NCBI RefSeq assembly: GCF_011761355.1 | Contig: NZ_JAASRW010000007.1 | Coordinates: 305,312-369,311 of the forward strand | Reading direction: 5' to 3' | Length of the DNA: 64,000 bases | Origin: Paenibacillus lupini | GTDB taxonomy: Bacteria; Bacillota; Bacilli; Paenibacillales; Paenibacillaceae | Shown here: piece by piece, positions 25,822 to 34,258 of the stretch | Numbering within the stretch: the first letter of the stretch is position 1 | Layout: each line of letters opens with the position of its first letter | Position numbers and translations under genes: made by a program | Notes under the pieces: model-generated | What the model saw: the letters and a program-made list of their open reading frames with translations, nothing else | Told to the model about the DNA's origin: nothing | The model's database searches: none

Positions 25822-26712
25822 TTACCCTCTCATCCGCTTTCTGTATTGGCTTGGGGTTTCACCTGTTGTTTTTTTAAAGAGATGATTGAAATGGCTGAGG
25901 TCTTCATAACCGATATCCAGAGCAATCTGGGCAACTTTATCACTGGTTGTCGTCAGTAACTGCTTGGCCAGCTGGATACGTTCCGAATTGCGGTATTCTA
26001 CAAAAGACATCCCTGTTATCTGACGAAACAAGACTGTAAATTTGCTCTGGCTCATTCCGGCCATCTGGCTGATCTGCTCAAGTGATAACGGACGAGTCTG
26101 ATGATGCTTAATAAACCCGCATACTCGGGCAATCATTTCCTGATCATCATTCATGAATGTTAAAGAGTGATTCCGATTCGTCACGTACATGCGGCTGAGG
26201 ATGATGAACAGTTCAATCATTTTCGATTTGATGAGATATTGGTAGCCATTTTCCTTCCGTCTATACTCTTGCATAAGCTGATCGATCACACCGCGGACTT
26301 CTAACATCTGCCTTGGTGATAACGTCAGCTTCGCTTGGAAGGAGACATCTGAGCGTAGAAACGGCTCCATATAGTAAAAGTCGATAAATGAAGTGAAGCT
26401 GGACAGCGCCGTCAACTCCTGCTGGAGAAGGGATGGAACGAACAATACGTTCACCACTTCCATCCCTTCATCGTGATTAACCGTATAAGCATGCTCCATT
26501 CCTGGCTCAATAATAAATACATCACCTGCTGCGATGGGAAAAGCATGTCCATCATACTCATGAATCCCTGCGCCCTCACCAATGATGACCAGCTCCACAA
26601 ATTCATGCCGGTGCAAAGGGATATCGGTACCGCTCCCCAGTTGATAAGGCTCTATATGAAAAGGAAAGCTTTTGCTTTCCAAATACTCCTCATTGCTTAA
26701 CTCATTGATCAT
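25822..26712 (-). CDS. AraC family regulator, divergent from the DapA-family lyase gene
   Basis: 296 residues. A cupin sensor (about 18-150, with HRHEFVELVIIGEGAG and AAGDVFIIEPGMEHAY) is followed by an AraC domain (about 195-295: LSLEQISQMAGMSQSKFTVL, then GYEDLSHFNHLFKKTTGETP and SQYRKR). I place the start at ATG 26712, which has AGGGGGAT four to five bases upstream; a longer frame to 26784 lacks a ribosome site. It faces the lyase gene across about 165 bp, which contain a 7-bp inverted repeat. Its 3' end converges with the PhyH gene with no terminator between them. Confidence 0.88.
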   Translation of the reverse strand: MINELSNEEYLESKSFPFHIEPYQLGSGTDIPLHRHEFVELVIIGEGAGIHEYDGHAFPIAAGDVFIIEPGMEHAYTVNHDEGMEVVNVLFVPSLLQQELTALSSFTSFIDFYYMEPFLRSDVSFQAKLTLSPRQMLEVRGVIDQLMQEYRRKENGYQYLIKSKMIELFIILSRMYVTNRNHSLTFMNDDQEMIARVCGFIKHHQTRPLSLEQISQMAGMSQSKFTVLFRQITGMSFVEYRNSERIQLAKQLLTTTSDKVAQIALDIGYEDLSHFNHLFKKTTGETPSQYRKRMRG

Positions 26713-26811
26713 AGAAATCCCCCTGATCGATCGATTGGGATTGGTTACTATCTCGATCGTATAGCATCTGCAAGGGTTCAACAACTATAAAAATACGTCC
26801 TTTCCATTCAA

Positions 26812-26852
26812 CTGTCAGATATGCTAGTATAGCGGCACAACCTAACTGACAG
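26812..26852. promoter_or_regulatory. Inverted repeat around the lyase promoter
   Basis: CTGTCAG (26812-26818) and CTGACAG (26846-26852) form perfect 7-bp arms 27 bases apart, flanking a plausible -10 box (TAGTAT, 26825-26830). A repressor or AraC site upstream of the lyase gene is possible. Confidence 0.35.
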
Positions 26853-26876
26853 GAAGATTGAAGGAGGATCTATAGC

Positions 26877-27743
26877 ATGGCTCATTTCACCCCCTATAGC
26901 GTCGCGATCATTACCCCTTATTCCAAAGAAGATACCGTAGATGAAGCAAGTATTCATCGCATGGTCCAATATTATGAGCAGCATCAGGTTCCCGCCCTGC
27001 TTGTTAGTGGTTCAACCGGCGAACAACATTCGCTTACGATTGAAGAAAGAATTCGCCTTTATCAAGCCGTCAAAGACGCCGCATCAGAGAGCATGCCCTT
27101 ATATTCCGGTGTTGCTGCCATAAGAAACCGTGATGCCGTCCGCCTCGCGGAAGAAGCAGAACGCACGGGGATGTCCGCTATTATGCTCGGATTCCCTCCC
27201 TATATCCGCCCGAATCAGCGAGAAGCTGCTGCTTACGTTGAAGCCGTAACTTCCGCAATCTCACTTCCGATTATGCTATATAACAATCCTGTAAGAACGG
27301 GGTTTAACTTGGAGCCAGATACTCTGATACGTTTGGTGCAGAACAATCCGCAGATTACTGCGCTGAAAGAGGCTGGAAACCCAGAAAATGTGAAGCATAT
27401 AAAAGCGGAGCTTGGAGCGGAATTTCAAGTATTGTCGGGAATGGATCTTACCATAACTGATTATTTCAAGAAAGGCTATGACGGCCTGACAAGCGTTGCC
27501 GGTAATCTGTTCCCTGTCGAGTTGAGCGAGATTATGGAACATCTGCGCTCAGATCAACTCGATCAGGCAGAAATCAAGTTGAACCATCTTAAACCACATT
27601 TGGAGCTGATGGGCAGCATCGGCTGGATCCGGGTCATCCGGCATGTTTTTGCCAAGCAAGGTATCATTGCTTCACATTGTCGCGAGCCGCTAAGTCCCTT
27701 AACGGAAGAGGAAGCTATCGCATGTCAAAGCGTGTTCAAGTGA
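26877..27743 (+). CDS. DapA/NanA-family class I aldolase or dehydratase
   Basis: 288-residue TIM-barrel enzyme of the dihydrodipicolinate synthase/N-acetylneuraminate lyase family. The Schiff-base lysine is K164 in ITALKEAGNP, the conserved tyrosine Y135 is in IMLYNNPVRTG, and the substrate-carboxylate loop reads VSGSTGEQHSL (usually GTTGE). A stand-alone gene under an AraC regulator in a sugar locus argues against lysine biosynthesis and for a 2-keto-3-deoxy sugar acid aldolase or dehydratase, for example in non-phosphorylative arabinose, galactose or galacturonate breakdown; the exact substrate is inferred. The ATG has GGAGG ten bases upstream. It is followed by a fragment of the dispersed repeat and a bidirectional terminator. 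Confidence 0.85.
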   Translation: MAHFTPYSVAIITPYSKEDTVDEASIHRMVQYYEQHQVPALLVSGSTGEQHSLTIEERIRLYQAVKDAASESMPLYSGVAAIRNRDAVRLAEEAERTGMSAIMLGFPPYIRPNQREAAAYVEAVTSAISLPIMLYNNPVRTGFNLEPDTLIRLVQNNPQITALKEAGNPENVKHIKAELGAEFQVLSGMDLTITDYFKKGYDGLTSVAGNLFPVELSEIMEHLRSDQLDQAEIKLNHLKPHLELMGSIGWIRVIRHVFAKQGIIASHCREPLSPLTEEEAIACQSVFK

Positions 27744-27745
27744 TG

Positions 27746-27758
27746 AGGATTCGTTAGC
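27746..27758. repeat. Partial unit of the dispersed repeat
   Basis: AGGATTCGTTAGC matches the end of the inverted unit seen at 44618-44630, directly after the lyase stop codon and before a terminator. It may be a degraded copy or chance. Confidence 0.4.
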
Positions 27759-27761
27759 AAT

Positions 27762-27822
27762 AACAAAATGGGCTGGACAATCCCGCCCTTGCACGTGGGA
27801 ATCGTCCAGCCCATTCTATTTT
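27762..27822. terminator. Bidirectional terminator between convergent genes
   Basis: AATGGGCTGGAC (27767-27778) pairs with GTCCAGCCCATT (27804-27815), extended by an imperfect inner stem. CTATTTT follows on the plus strand and TTTGTTATT on the minus strand. It serves the lyase gene and the aminotransferase-like gene. Confidence 0.88.
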
Positions 27823-28987
27823 AGCTTATCGCATTTACAACTCTCTCCAGCCTCTCTAATCCCTCTGTCATTAACGCCCGGGTACATGCGATGTTCATGC
27901 GAATGAACCCTTTCCCCGCTTCTCCATAGACTCCACCATCAATAAGTCGAAGTCCCTCTTCTTCATCGAGCTTTTTGCTCAGTTCTTCCGAAGTTATATC
28001 AAGCTCACGGCAATCCACCCACATTAAGTAGGTTGCTTCAGGAACAAGAACCTTCAGTTTGGGCAGCCTTTGCTCGACAAAGGAAATGAAGTGATCTCGG
28101 TTCCCTTGCAGGTAAACGAGCAGCTGATTCAGCCAGTCTTCTCCTTCGTTATATGCCGCGATCAGGCCGTCAATTCCGAACACATTGGGTTCCTGTGCCC
28201 CGTTTATATGCAGCTGTCGTTTCAGCTTTTCCCGGTATTCCTCATTTGCAGTAATGACATTAGCCGTTTTGAGTCCAGCCAGATTAAAAGTTTTACTTGG
28301 TGATGTACAGGTTATGGAGTTCATAAGCAGTCTTTCGCTGATCGAAGCAAATGGCACGTGCCGATGACCTTCGAACACTAGATCTCTATGAATTTCGTCT
28401 GCTAATACAATGACATTATGAGCAAGACAAATCTCACCTAATCGTTCCAATTCATCGCGGCCCCACACTCTGCCAACTGGATTATGAGGATTGCATAAAA
28501 TAAACAGCTTCACCTGTTCATCCGCAGCCTTGCGCTCAAAGTCATCAAAGTCTATTTCGTATCTGTCACCATTAAACTTTAGTTCATTAATCACAACTTC
28601 GCAGCCGCCATTAGTAGTAGCTGTATTGAAGTTGTTATACACAGGTGATTGAATTAGCACTTTATCTCCCGGTTTTGTGAAAGCTTGTACAATAGCTGTT
28701 AGTGCCGGAATAACCCCTGAGGTGAACCCAACCCATTCCTTCTGAATTCGGTATTGATGTCGTTTCTCCCACCAGCTTACCTCAGCCTCATAATACGCAT
28801 CAGGAAAACGGGCATACCCAAATACGCCATGCTGCACTCTTTTCTCTAGCGCCCGAATAACCGCAGCAGGTGCTTTGAAATCCATATCGGCCACCCACAT
28901 CGGCAGCATATCTGGTCTTTGGTCGATATCCCATTTCGAGCTATTCGTATTTTTCCGGTTGGTTCCTTCATCAAAGTTAATTTTCAT
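27821..28987 (-). CDS. PLP-dependent MalY/PatB-type enzyme (cystathionine beta-lyase-like)
   Basis: 388 residues of fold-type I. The PLP lysine is K232 in SPSKTFNLAGLK. The family N-terminus DMLPMWVADMDFKAPAAV and the segments GFTSGVIPALTAIVQAFTKP and LCNPHNPVGRVW match MalY/PatB C-S lyases, which cleave cystathionine or cysteine conjugates; MalY of E. coli also modulates the maltose activator. I choose ATG 28987, with GAGGTG eight bases upstream; the alternative at 29023 overlaps the previous gene and lacks a ribosome site. It lies 26 bp after the AraC gene on the same strand, so it is probably co-transcribed with it. Confidence 0.88.
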   Translation of the reverse strand: MKINFDEGTNRKNTNSSKWDIDQRPDMLPMWVADMDFKAPAAVIRALEKRVQHGVFGYARFPDAYYEAEVSWWEKRHQYRIQKEWVGFTSGVIPALTAIVQAFTKPGDKVLIQSPVYNNFNTATTNGGCEVVINELKFNGDRYEIDFDDFERKAADEQVKLFILCNPHNPVGRVWGRDELERLGEICLAHNVIVLADEIHRDLVFEGHRHVPFASISERLLMNSITCTSPSKTFNLAGLKTANVITANEEYREKLKRQLHINGAQEPNVFGIDGLIAAYNEGEDWLNQLLVYLQGNRDHFISFVEQRLPKLKVLVPEATYLMWVDCRELDITSEELSKKLDEEEGLRLIDGGVYGEAGKGFIRMNIACTRALMTEGLERLERVVNAIS

Positions 28988-29013
28988 CTTACTGACACCT
29001 CGTCTGTAATCAT

Positions 29014-29859
29014 TTATTGCCATTCCGCTTCGCGATATTGCCCAGGGGTAAGCCCAGTCACTTTCTTGAAAATGTTATGAAAAGTCGTCTCGCTCTGGTA
29101 GCCAACCAGCTCTCCAATCTCCTTGATTGGACGTTCCGTTGTCTTTAGGTACCGTTTCGCTGCGTCCATCCTGCAACGGATTAGGAATTGAACAGGAGAC
29201 ATCCCGATCTCTTCTCGGAATAGATGTGCGAGGTAAAACTTACTGACGAATGTGACCTTCGCCAGCTGTTCGAGTGTGATCGGCAGCTGATAATTTTCCT
29301 CGATATAGCTTCTTGCTTTCCAGACAGCTGCTTCTGACGGCTTAATTGTTCTGCTCTCGGTAAAATGACCTTGCACATGTCGTGCCAACCGCACGAGCAG
29401 CAGTCCAAACCAATGATTCGCGGCGGTAAGTGCCTCCAGTCCTCCAGATTGAAACTCTGTATGGCACTCCCTCAGCAATATACTTATATCTTTAGCCATT
29501 TCCCCAAGCTCGATAACCGGTGATTGTTCCGGTGGAAGAAAATAATCCTGGGGAAGACCTTTCACCTGCAGTCCTTCAAAAGCAACATAAATCGCTCTAA
29601 ACGGATAATGCGTGGACATTTCTTCATGCCATATTCCCCTATGATACAACAGTATGGTTCCTGGCCCAACCTCGTAAGGTTGATCATGAATAAAAAATGT
29701 CCCTCTTCCCTCCTCGATAAAGAGAAGCTCGCTATACATCTCATGTCTGTGAAGCGGCAGTTGAAAAGGCTTCGTCTCCTGACAATGAAATTCTCCGCTT
29801 GCTATCAAATAACCCGGATTCAGAAATATTGAGGAGCTTCTCGTGTCCATCCCCTCCAA
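29014..29859 (-). CDS. AraC family regulator, divergent from the FG-GAP/Gfo operon
   Basis: About 278-281 residues. Cupin sensor (about 15-140, with HRHEMYSELLFIEEGRGTFF in the first strands) and an AraC domain (about 180-280: ITLEQLAKVTFVSKFYLAHL, then GYQSETTFHNIFKKVTG and TPGQYRE). Start uncertain: the ATG at 29850 has GGAGG only two bases away, and the TTG at 29859 has no ribosome site. It precedes the MalY-like gene by 26 bp and faces the FG-GAP gene, its likely target. Confidence 0.86.
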   Translation of the reverse strand: MEGMDTRSSSIFLNPGYLIASGEFHCQETKPFQLPLHRHEMYSELLFIEEGRGTFFIHDQPYEVGPGTILLYHRGIWHEEMSTHYPFRAIYVAFEGLQVKGLPQDYFLPPEQSPVIELGEMAKDISILLRECHTEFQSGGLEALTAANHWFGLLLVRLARHVQGHFTESRTIKPSEAAVWKARSYIEENYQLPITLEQLAKVTFVSKFYLAHLFREEIGMSPVQFLIRCRMDAAKRYLKTTERPIKEIGELVGYQSETTFHNIFKKVTGLTPGQYREAEWQ

Positions 29860-30018
29860 TCACAAGAATGAATAACTCGGATCGCAAGAACAAGTATTGA
29901 GACTATGTCATTATTTAGCTATTTTCTAGTTATGTGGTGCTGCTATCGCTACTTGAACTATAAGCGTTTTTCCCGTCATTTTGCAATAAGCAATAACTAT
30001 CGTTTGGAGGAGTCTATC

Positions 30019-31116
30019 ATGCTTTTGTTTAAGAAGCGCCTGATCTCAGACAGTAAGTACGAGGCATGTAGTGTATTCGACGTGAATGGGGATGGTATTC
30101 CGGACATCGTAAGCGGGTCATTCTGGTATGAAGGCCCCGATTATACTCGCAGGCACCAGATTTGCGACGTCGCAGAAATCGGAGAGTATCATGATGATTT
30201 TTGCGATTATCCGATGGATGTTGATGGGGATGGCCTGCCCGACCTCATTACAGGTTCTTGGTTTACAGAATCGCTGCGGTGGCGCCGAAACCCCGGCAAT
30301 ACAACGGAGGAATGGACAACTACGGATATCGACCATTGTGGTCCAATCGAAACGATCCGGTTTTACGATATTGATGGTTGCGGGGTCCCAGAGATTTTCC
30401 CAAATACACCTACTCAACCGCAGGCTTTCTATAAGCTTGTCCGTGATGCTGATGGGCGTGGTACCGGGCAGTTCCGAAAAACCACAATCAGCACAGAAGC
30501 AAGCGGACATGGAATGGGCTTCGTTGATATTAACGGAGACGGACGTATGGATATCGTATTGTCTGAAGGATGGCTGGAGCAGCCTGAAGATCCCTATCAG
30601 AAGCCTTGGACATTTCATCCCGAGTGGTCACTAGGCTCCGCTAGTGTACCGATTATTGGCCATGATGTGAACGGCGATGGACTTGTGGATCTCATTGTAG
30701 GCCAGGCACATGGCTACGGTTTGCATTGGTATGAACAACGTACATCCGATGACGGTTCACGTTACTGGATTCGGCATCTCATCGACGACAGCGGCTCGCA
30801 GTTCCATGATTTACAACTCGTTGATCTTGACCTAGATGGTGAACTAGAGCTTATTACAGGCAAACGCTACCGTGCTCATAATGATGGTGATCCTGGTGCT
30901 CATGATCCGGTTGGACTCTACTATTATCGAATCAATGGCGGACAATTTGACAAGATTATCATTGACTTTGGCCCAGCAGAAGAAGCCTCTGGTACGGGAA
31001 TCTACTTCTGGATTCATGACTTGACCGGTAACGGCTATCCCGACATTATTGCACCCGGCAAAGAAGGTTTATATCTATTTGAAAATATGGGACCAACAAA
31101 GGAGCAGACGACATGA
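30019..31116 (+). CDS. FG-GAP/VCBS-repeat beta-propeller protein, no signal peptide
   Basis: 365 residues made almost entirely of seven repeats with the calcium-loop pattern D-x-(N/D)-G-D-G-x-x-D and a following hydrophobic strand: VNGDGIPDIVSGSFWYEG, DVDGDGLPDLITGSW, DIDGCGVPEIF, DINGDGRMDIVLSEGW, DVNGDGLVDLIVGQAHG, DLDLDGELELITGKRYR and DLTGNGYPDII. That count fits a single seven-bladed propeller. Relatives are usually exported; here neither a signal peptide nor a membrane anchor is present. The start is ATG 30019 with GGAGG eight bases upstream; the frame's earlier start at 29905 has none. The stop overlaps the next gene by 4 bases (ATGA), tying it to a Gfo/Idh oxidoreductase. Function unknown; a lyase-like or sugar-binding propeller is possible. 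Confidence 0.82.
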   Translation: MLLFKKRLISDSKYEACSVFDVNGDGIPDIVSGSFWYEGPDYTRRHQICDVAEIGEYHDDFCDYPMDVDGDGLPDLITGSWFTESLRWRRNPGNTTEEWTTTDIDHCGPIETIRFYDIDGCGVPEIFPNTPTQPQAFYKLVRDADGRGTGQFRKTTISTEASGHGMGFVDINGDGRMDIVLSEGWLEQPEDPYQKPWTFHPEWSLGSASVPIIGHDVNGDGLVDLIVGQAHGYGLHWYEQRTSDDGSRYWIRHLIDDSGSQFHDLQLVDLDLDGELELITGKRYRAHNDGDPGAHDPVGLYYYRINGGQFDKIIIDFGPAEEASGTGIYFWIHDLTGNGYPDIIAPGKEGLYLFENMGPTKEQTT

Positions 31117-32183
31117 GTAAAAAACTAAGGATCGGGTTCGCTGGAGTTGGAGGTATGGGACAGATGGCACATCTGTCTAACTATGCTGTGCTGCGTGATG
31201 AATGTGAAGTTGCAGCCTTGGCCGAGCCCCGCTCTAACATGGCACAGCAAGTTGCAAGCCGGTATGGAGTACCGCAAGTATTCACAAGTCATCTAGACAT
31301 GCTGGAGAATACATCCCTTGATGCCATAATAGCCCCTCAACCCTTCCGCAATCATCCTAATCTGATTCCAGATATTTTGCAGGCGGGCATACCTGTCTTA
31401 ACCGAGAAGCCGCTTTGCCTGACCGTCAAGGAAGGCAGCAAAATGGTTGCCCTTGGGGAAGAACATGGCGTGTTGCATATGATTGGCTATCACAAGCGCT
31501 CGGATCCGGCAGTCGAATACGTCAAGCAGGTGATTAAGGAATGGAAGACTAGTGGTGACTATGGTGATCTGCAGTACATTCGCATCACAATGCCGCCAGG
31601 TGATTGGGTCAGCGGCGCCGATCAGCCTCTTAGCAGCGATGAGCCTTACCCTGCTCTCCGAATGGAAGCTGGTCCGGACGGCTATACAGATGTGATGACA
31701 CAAAAGCTTGATGAGTTTGTTAACTATTACATTCATCAAGTGAATATGTTCCGTTTTCTTTTAGAGGAGAACTACAAGCTTACTTTCGGTGATCGTAGTG
31801 GTATTATTCTAAATGGTGAAAGTGAGAGCGGTATCACGATCACTTTAGAAATGGCACCCTATCACACTTCTCATGAATGGGAAGAAACGGTATTAATCGC
31901 TTTCCGTCATGGATATATCCGTATTGAATTGCCTGCCCCGCTTGCCCGCCAGCGCGCAGGCAGAGTCACGATCAAGAAAGACAATTCCGCTGCAGGTGAA
32001 GCGATGACCTACGAGCCAATCCTTCCGAACATTTCCGCCATGCGCTGTCAGGCTCGGAATTTCCTCGCGGCCGTGCGGGGAGATCGCACTGCTCCATGTG
32101 AAGCAAAGGAAGCGCTGGAGGATTTGATTTTCGCAGAATCCTATATTGAATACATGTTCAAGCATTACCCTAATCATAGGTAG
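31113..32183 (+). CDS. Gfo/Idh/MocA family NAD(P)-dependent oxidoreductase
   Basis: 356 residues. The N-terminal Rossmann fold has GFAGVGGMGQMAHLSNY and the catalytic-domain marker TEKPLCL (the lysine of the family EKP motif). A C-terminal alpha/beta sheet domain follows. Members oxidise or reduce inositols, glucose-type sugars, glycosides or their amino derivatives, sometimes redox-neutrally. The gene overlaps the FG-GAP gene by 4 bases, so the two are co-translated, and a strong terminator follows. A second, unrelated Gfo/Idh gene lies at 35064-36107. Substrate unknown. Confidence 0.88.
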   Translation: MSKKLRIGFAGVGGMGQMAHLSNYAVLRDECEVAALAEPRSNMAQQVASRYGVPQVFTSHLDMLENTSLDAIIAPQPFRNHPNLIPDILQAGIPVLTEKPLCLTVKEGSKMVALGEEHGVLHMIGYHKRSDPAVEYVKQVIKEWKTSGDYGDLQYIRITMPPGDWVSGADQPLSSDEPYPALRMEAGPDGYTDVMTQKLDEFVNYYIHQVNMFRFLLEENYKLTFGDRSGIILNGESESGITITLEMAPYHTSHEWEETVLIAFRHGYIRIELPAPLARQRAGRVTIKKDNSAAGEAMTYEPILPNISAMRCQARNFLAAVRGDRTAPCEAKEALEDLIFAESYIEYMFKHYPNHR

Positions 32184-32194
32184 CCGACATAATT

Positions 32195-32235
32195 AAGAGC
32201 CTTGGATGGATAAGCATCCAAGGCTCTTCTCTTCT
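32195..32235. terminator. Bidirectional terminator after the Gfo/Idh gene
   Basis: AAGAGCCTTGGATG (32195-32208) pairs perfectly with CATCCAAGGCTCTT (32215-32228), then CTCTTCTT. It lies between convergent genes (Gfo/Idh and GH127). Confidence 0.85.
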
Positions 32236-32250
32236 TGCAACCAGCAGAAT

Positions 32251-34221
32251 TCACTTAATTCTCCTGTACAGTTGATTCTCCCAGACTTCTTGTCGAACGG
32301 GATGATCATGCTGCAGCCATAGAACCATTGTTCCACGGGAACGGTTATTCCAATACGGATATGGAACAGCTGTTATCGGTTGTCCTGCTTCATCTGTGGT
32401 CCGAATAATGACTGCCCCGTCAAAAAATCCAGCGTCATACTCCGTTTCAAATTCAGGCTCTTGCGGCAGCTTACGATCCATGTGATTCTCATTTAAGGCT
32501 TCGCGAGTATATTGAAGGGTACCATTCACGAATCTCTCATTGTCCATAGACTCCAGACAATAAAGCACAGGTCCACGCCGGATTGCTGCTTTATCAGCAT
32601 GTGTGGTTACATTCGGATGTACCTCTACCAAGTGAACGGACAGATCAAGATCAAGCTGGATTTGGTCTCCTGCGGACCAGACTTGGTTCAGAACGGCGTA
32701 ACCGTTCTCCAGCTCGAAGCTGACAGCTTGATCATTCACTAGAATCGTGTATGACTCACACCATTCCGGTATACGCAGCCGGATTGGGAATGCCGACTCC
32801 CGCTCAGGCGAAACCGTAATACCAACCGATCCCGCCCACGGATAGTTCGTTTCCTGCTTTAAGGTTACCTGTACATCCCCAATCATGAACTCGCTTTCGC
32901 TTCCGATGTACAGATTGACGTAAGCTCCTTGCTTATCGTAAGCATAAATATAGGAGGCAAGCTCAGGCAATATCTTAATAATCATCGGCGGACAGCAAGG
33001 GCAGCCATGCCATTCCCAGCGGTTATGACTGCCGCGACTGACAAGCGGATTCTCATAAAAGTATTTATGGCCATCCAGCGAGCGGCCAGCAAGTACGATA
33101 TTGTAGAGAATCGTCTCCAGCTTATCGATATAACGGCTCTCTCCTGTTGCGAGGAACAGATTCCAGCTGAAGAAGCCCATACCAGCGCCAGCACAAGTCT
33201 CCAAATATCCGTTATCCGGCAATTCATAGTTGGCGCCAAATTTCTCATCATGGTGTACCGCACCGACACCGCCAGTAATATGGGATTTCTGATAAGAAAT
33301 ATTATCCCACAGCTTCCTCGCTGTCTCTAAATACCGCTCTTCACCAGTAGTTAAATATAATGCAGTCAGCCCCGTGTATAAAAGCGTTGCACGCACAGCG
33401 TGACCAACCGCTTCCTCTTGCTCAAGCACCGGCTTATGATCCTGTGCATATTCTCCGGCATGCGAGTATCTGCCTTCATGATTACCTCGGTTATGAATCC
33501 AGAAGGTAGCCAGCTCCAGATAATCCGATGCTTCGAATGGAATATTCATCACCGTTGCAAGCTCAGGCTCATCAAGAGCCAGCTGATACAGCTTAAGCAT
33601 AGCTTCCTCTGGCAGCGAGTGTGCCGGGACAATATTCCGCTTCGGCGGCGGCCCCATAATCCCACTCATATGATTGGAGAATTGAGCAGCCACTTGCAAG
33701 AGGGACGTTTTGCCTGTCGCTTTATAATGATGAACAGCTGCTTCCACCAAACAACCTGCATTGTATACATCATGCTGCCATCTTAAGAAACCGCCATTTT
33801 CACCCCAACGTTGTCCTGGCCGGTCGAGCTGTGTGTACGTATTAAGGTATCCGTCGCCACCTGCTGCCTGAGCGCGAGCAATTAATGCAATAATATCATC
33901 AACTCTCTGATCCAGTTGTTCATCATAATTGGCGGCAAGAATATCTGAAATGCCTCGGATCGTTTCATAGATCAGGCCGTCGAACCAGGGCTCGCCGGAA
34001 TGGAAGCCTCCCTCTTCCTCAGCAACGAATTCGAAATTCCGCATAGCACCGTCATTTTCAAATTTATTGAGTACATCATAGGCAGTAACTTCGCGAAGCA
34101 CCTTAAGCTTTGGCTCCCAGAACGTATCTTGAATACGTACGGATTGAACAGGAATATTGTAAACCGACTGATACTTGTAAGTCGTTGGTTTCTTATTCAT
34201 TTGGGTTGCTTTGGTAGTCAA
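32251..34221 (-). CDS. GH127 beta-L-arabinofuranosidase (HypBA1-like)
   Basis: 656 residues, the length of characterised GH127 enzymes. No signal peptide. The zinc and nucleophile cluster is E341 and C343 in YLETCAGAGMG and C409-C410 in GCPCCPPMI, matching the Glu/Cys/Cys-Cys arrangement in which a zinc-bound cysteine attacks the anomeric carbon. The (alpha/alpha)6 barrel is followed by two beta-sandwich domains. The enzyme releases L-arabinose from beta-1,2-linked arabinofuranosides of the kind found on hydroxyproline-rich plant proteins. It starts at a TTG with AGGGGTG seven bases upstream. It is last in a minus-strand operon of zinc dehydrogenase, Gfo/Idh and HAD genes that carries a LacI-type operator. 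Confidence 0.9.
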   Translation of the reverse strand: MTTKATQMNKKPTTYKYQSVYNIPVQSVRIQDTFWEPKLKVLREVTAYDVLNKFENDGAMRNFEFVAEEEGGFHSGEPWFDGLIYETIRGISDILAANYDEQLDQRVDDIIALIARAQAAGGDGYLNTYTQLDRPGQRWGENGGFLRWQHDVYNAGCLVEAAVHHYKATGKTSLLQVAAQFSNHMSGIMGPPPKRNIVPAHSLPEEAMLKLYQLALDEPELATVMNIPFEASDYLELATFWIHNRGNHEGRYSHAGEYAQDHKPVLEQEEAVGHAVRATLLYTGLTALYLTTGEERYLETARKLWDNISYQKSHITGGVGAVHHDEKFGANYELPDNGYLETCAGAGMGFFSWNLFLATGESRYIDKLETILYNIVLAGRSLDGHKYFYENPLVSRGSHNRWEWHGCPCCPPMIIKILPELASYIYAYDKQGAYVNLYIGSESEFMIGDVQVTLKQETNYPWAGSVGITVSPERESAFPIRLRIPEWCESYTILVNDQAVSFELENGYAVLNQVWSAGDQIQLDLDLSVHLVEVHPNVTTHADKAAIRRGPVLYCLESMDNERFVNGTLQYTREALNENHMDRKLPQEPEFETEYDAGFFDGAVIIRTTDEAGQPITAVPYPYWNNRSRGTMVLWLQHDHPVRQEVWENQLYRRIK

Positions 34222-34258
34222 ACGAGGACACCCCTTTGAATTGTTGGATTATGTTCAT

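Noticed and set aside
29959..29972. cre-like sequence TATAAGCGTTTTTC upstream of the FG-GAP gene
   Set aside because: Three consensus positions, including both ends, do not match; too weak to claim.
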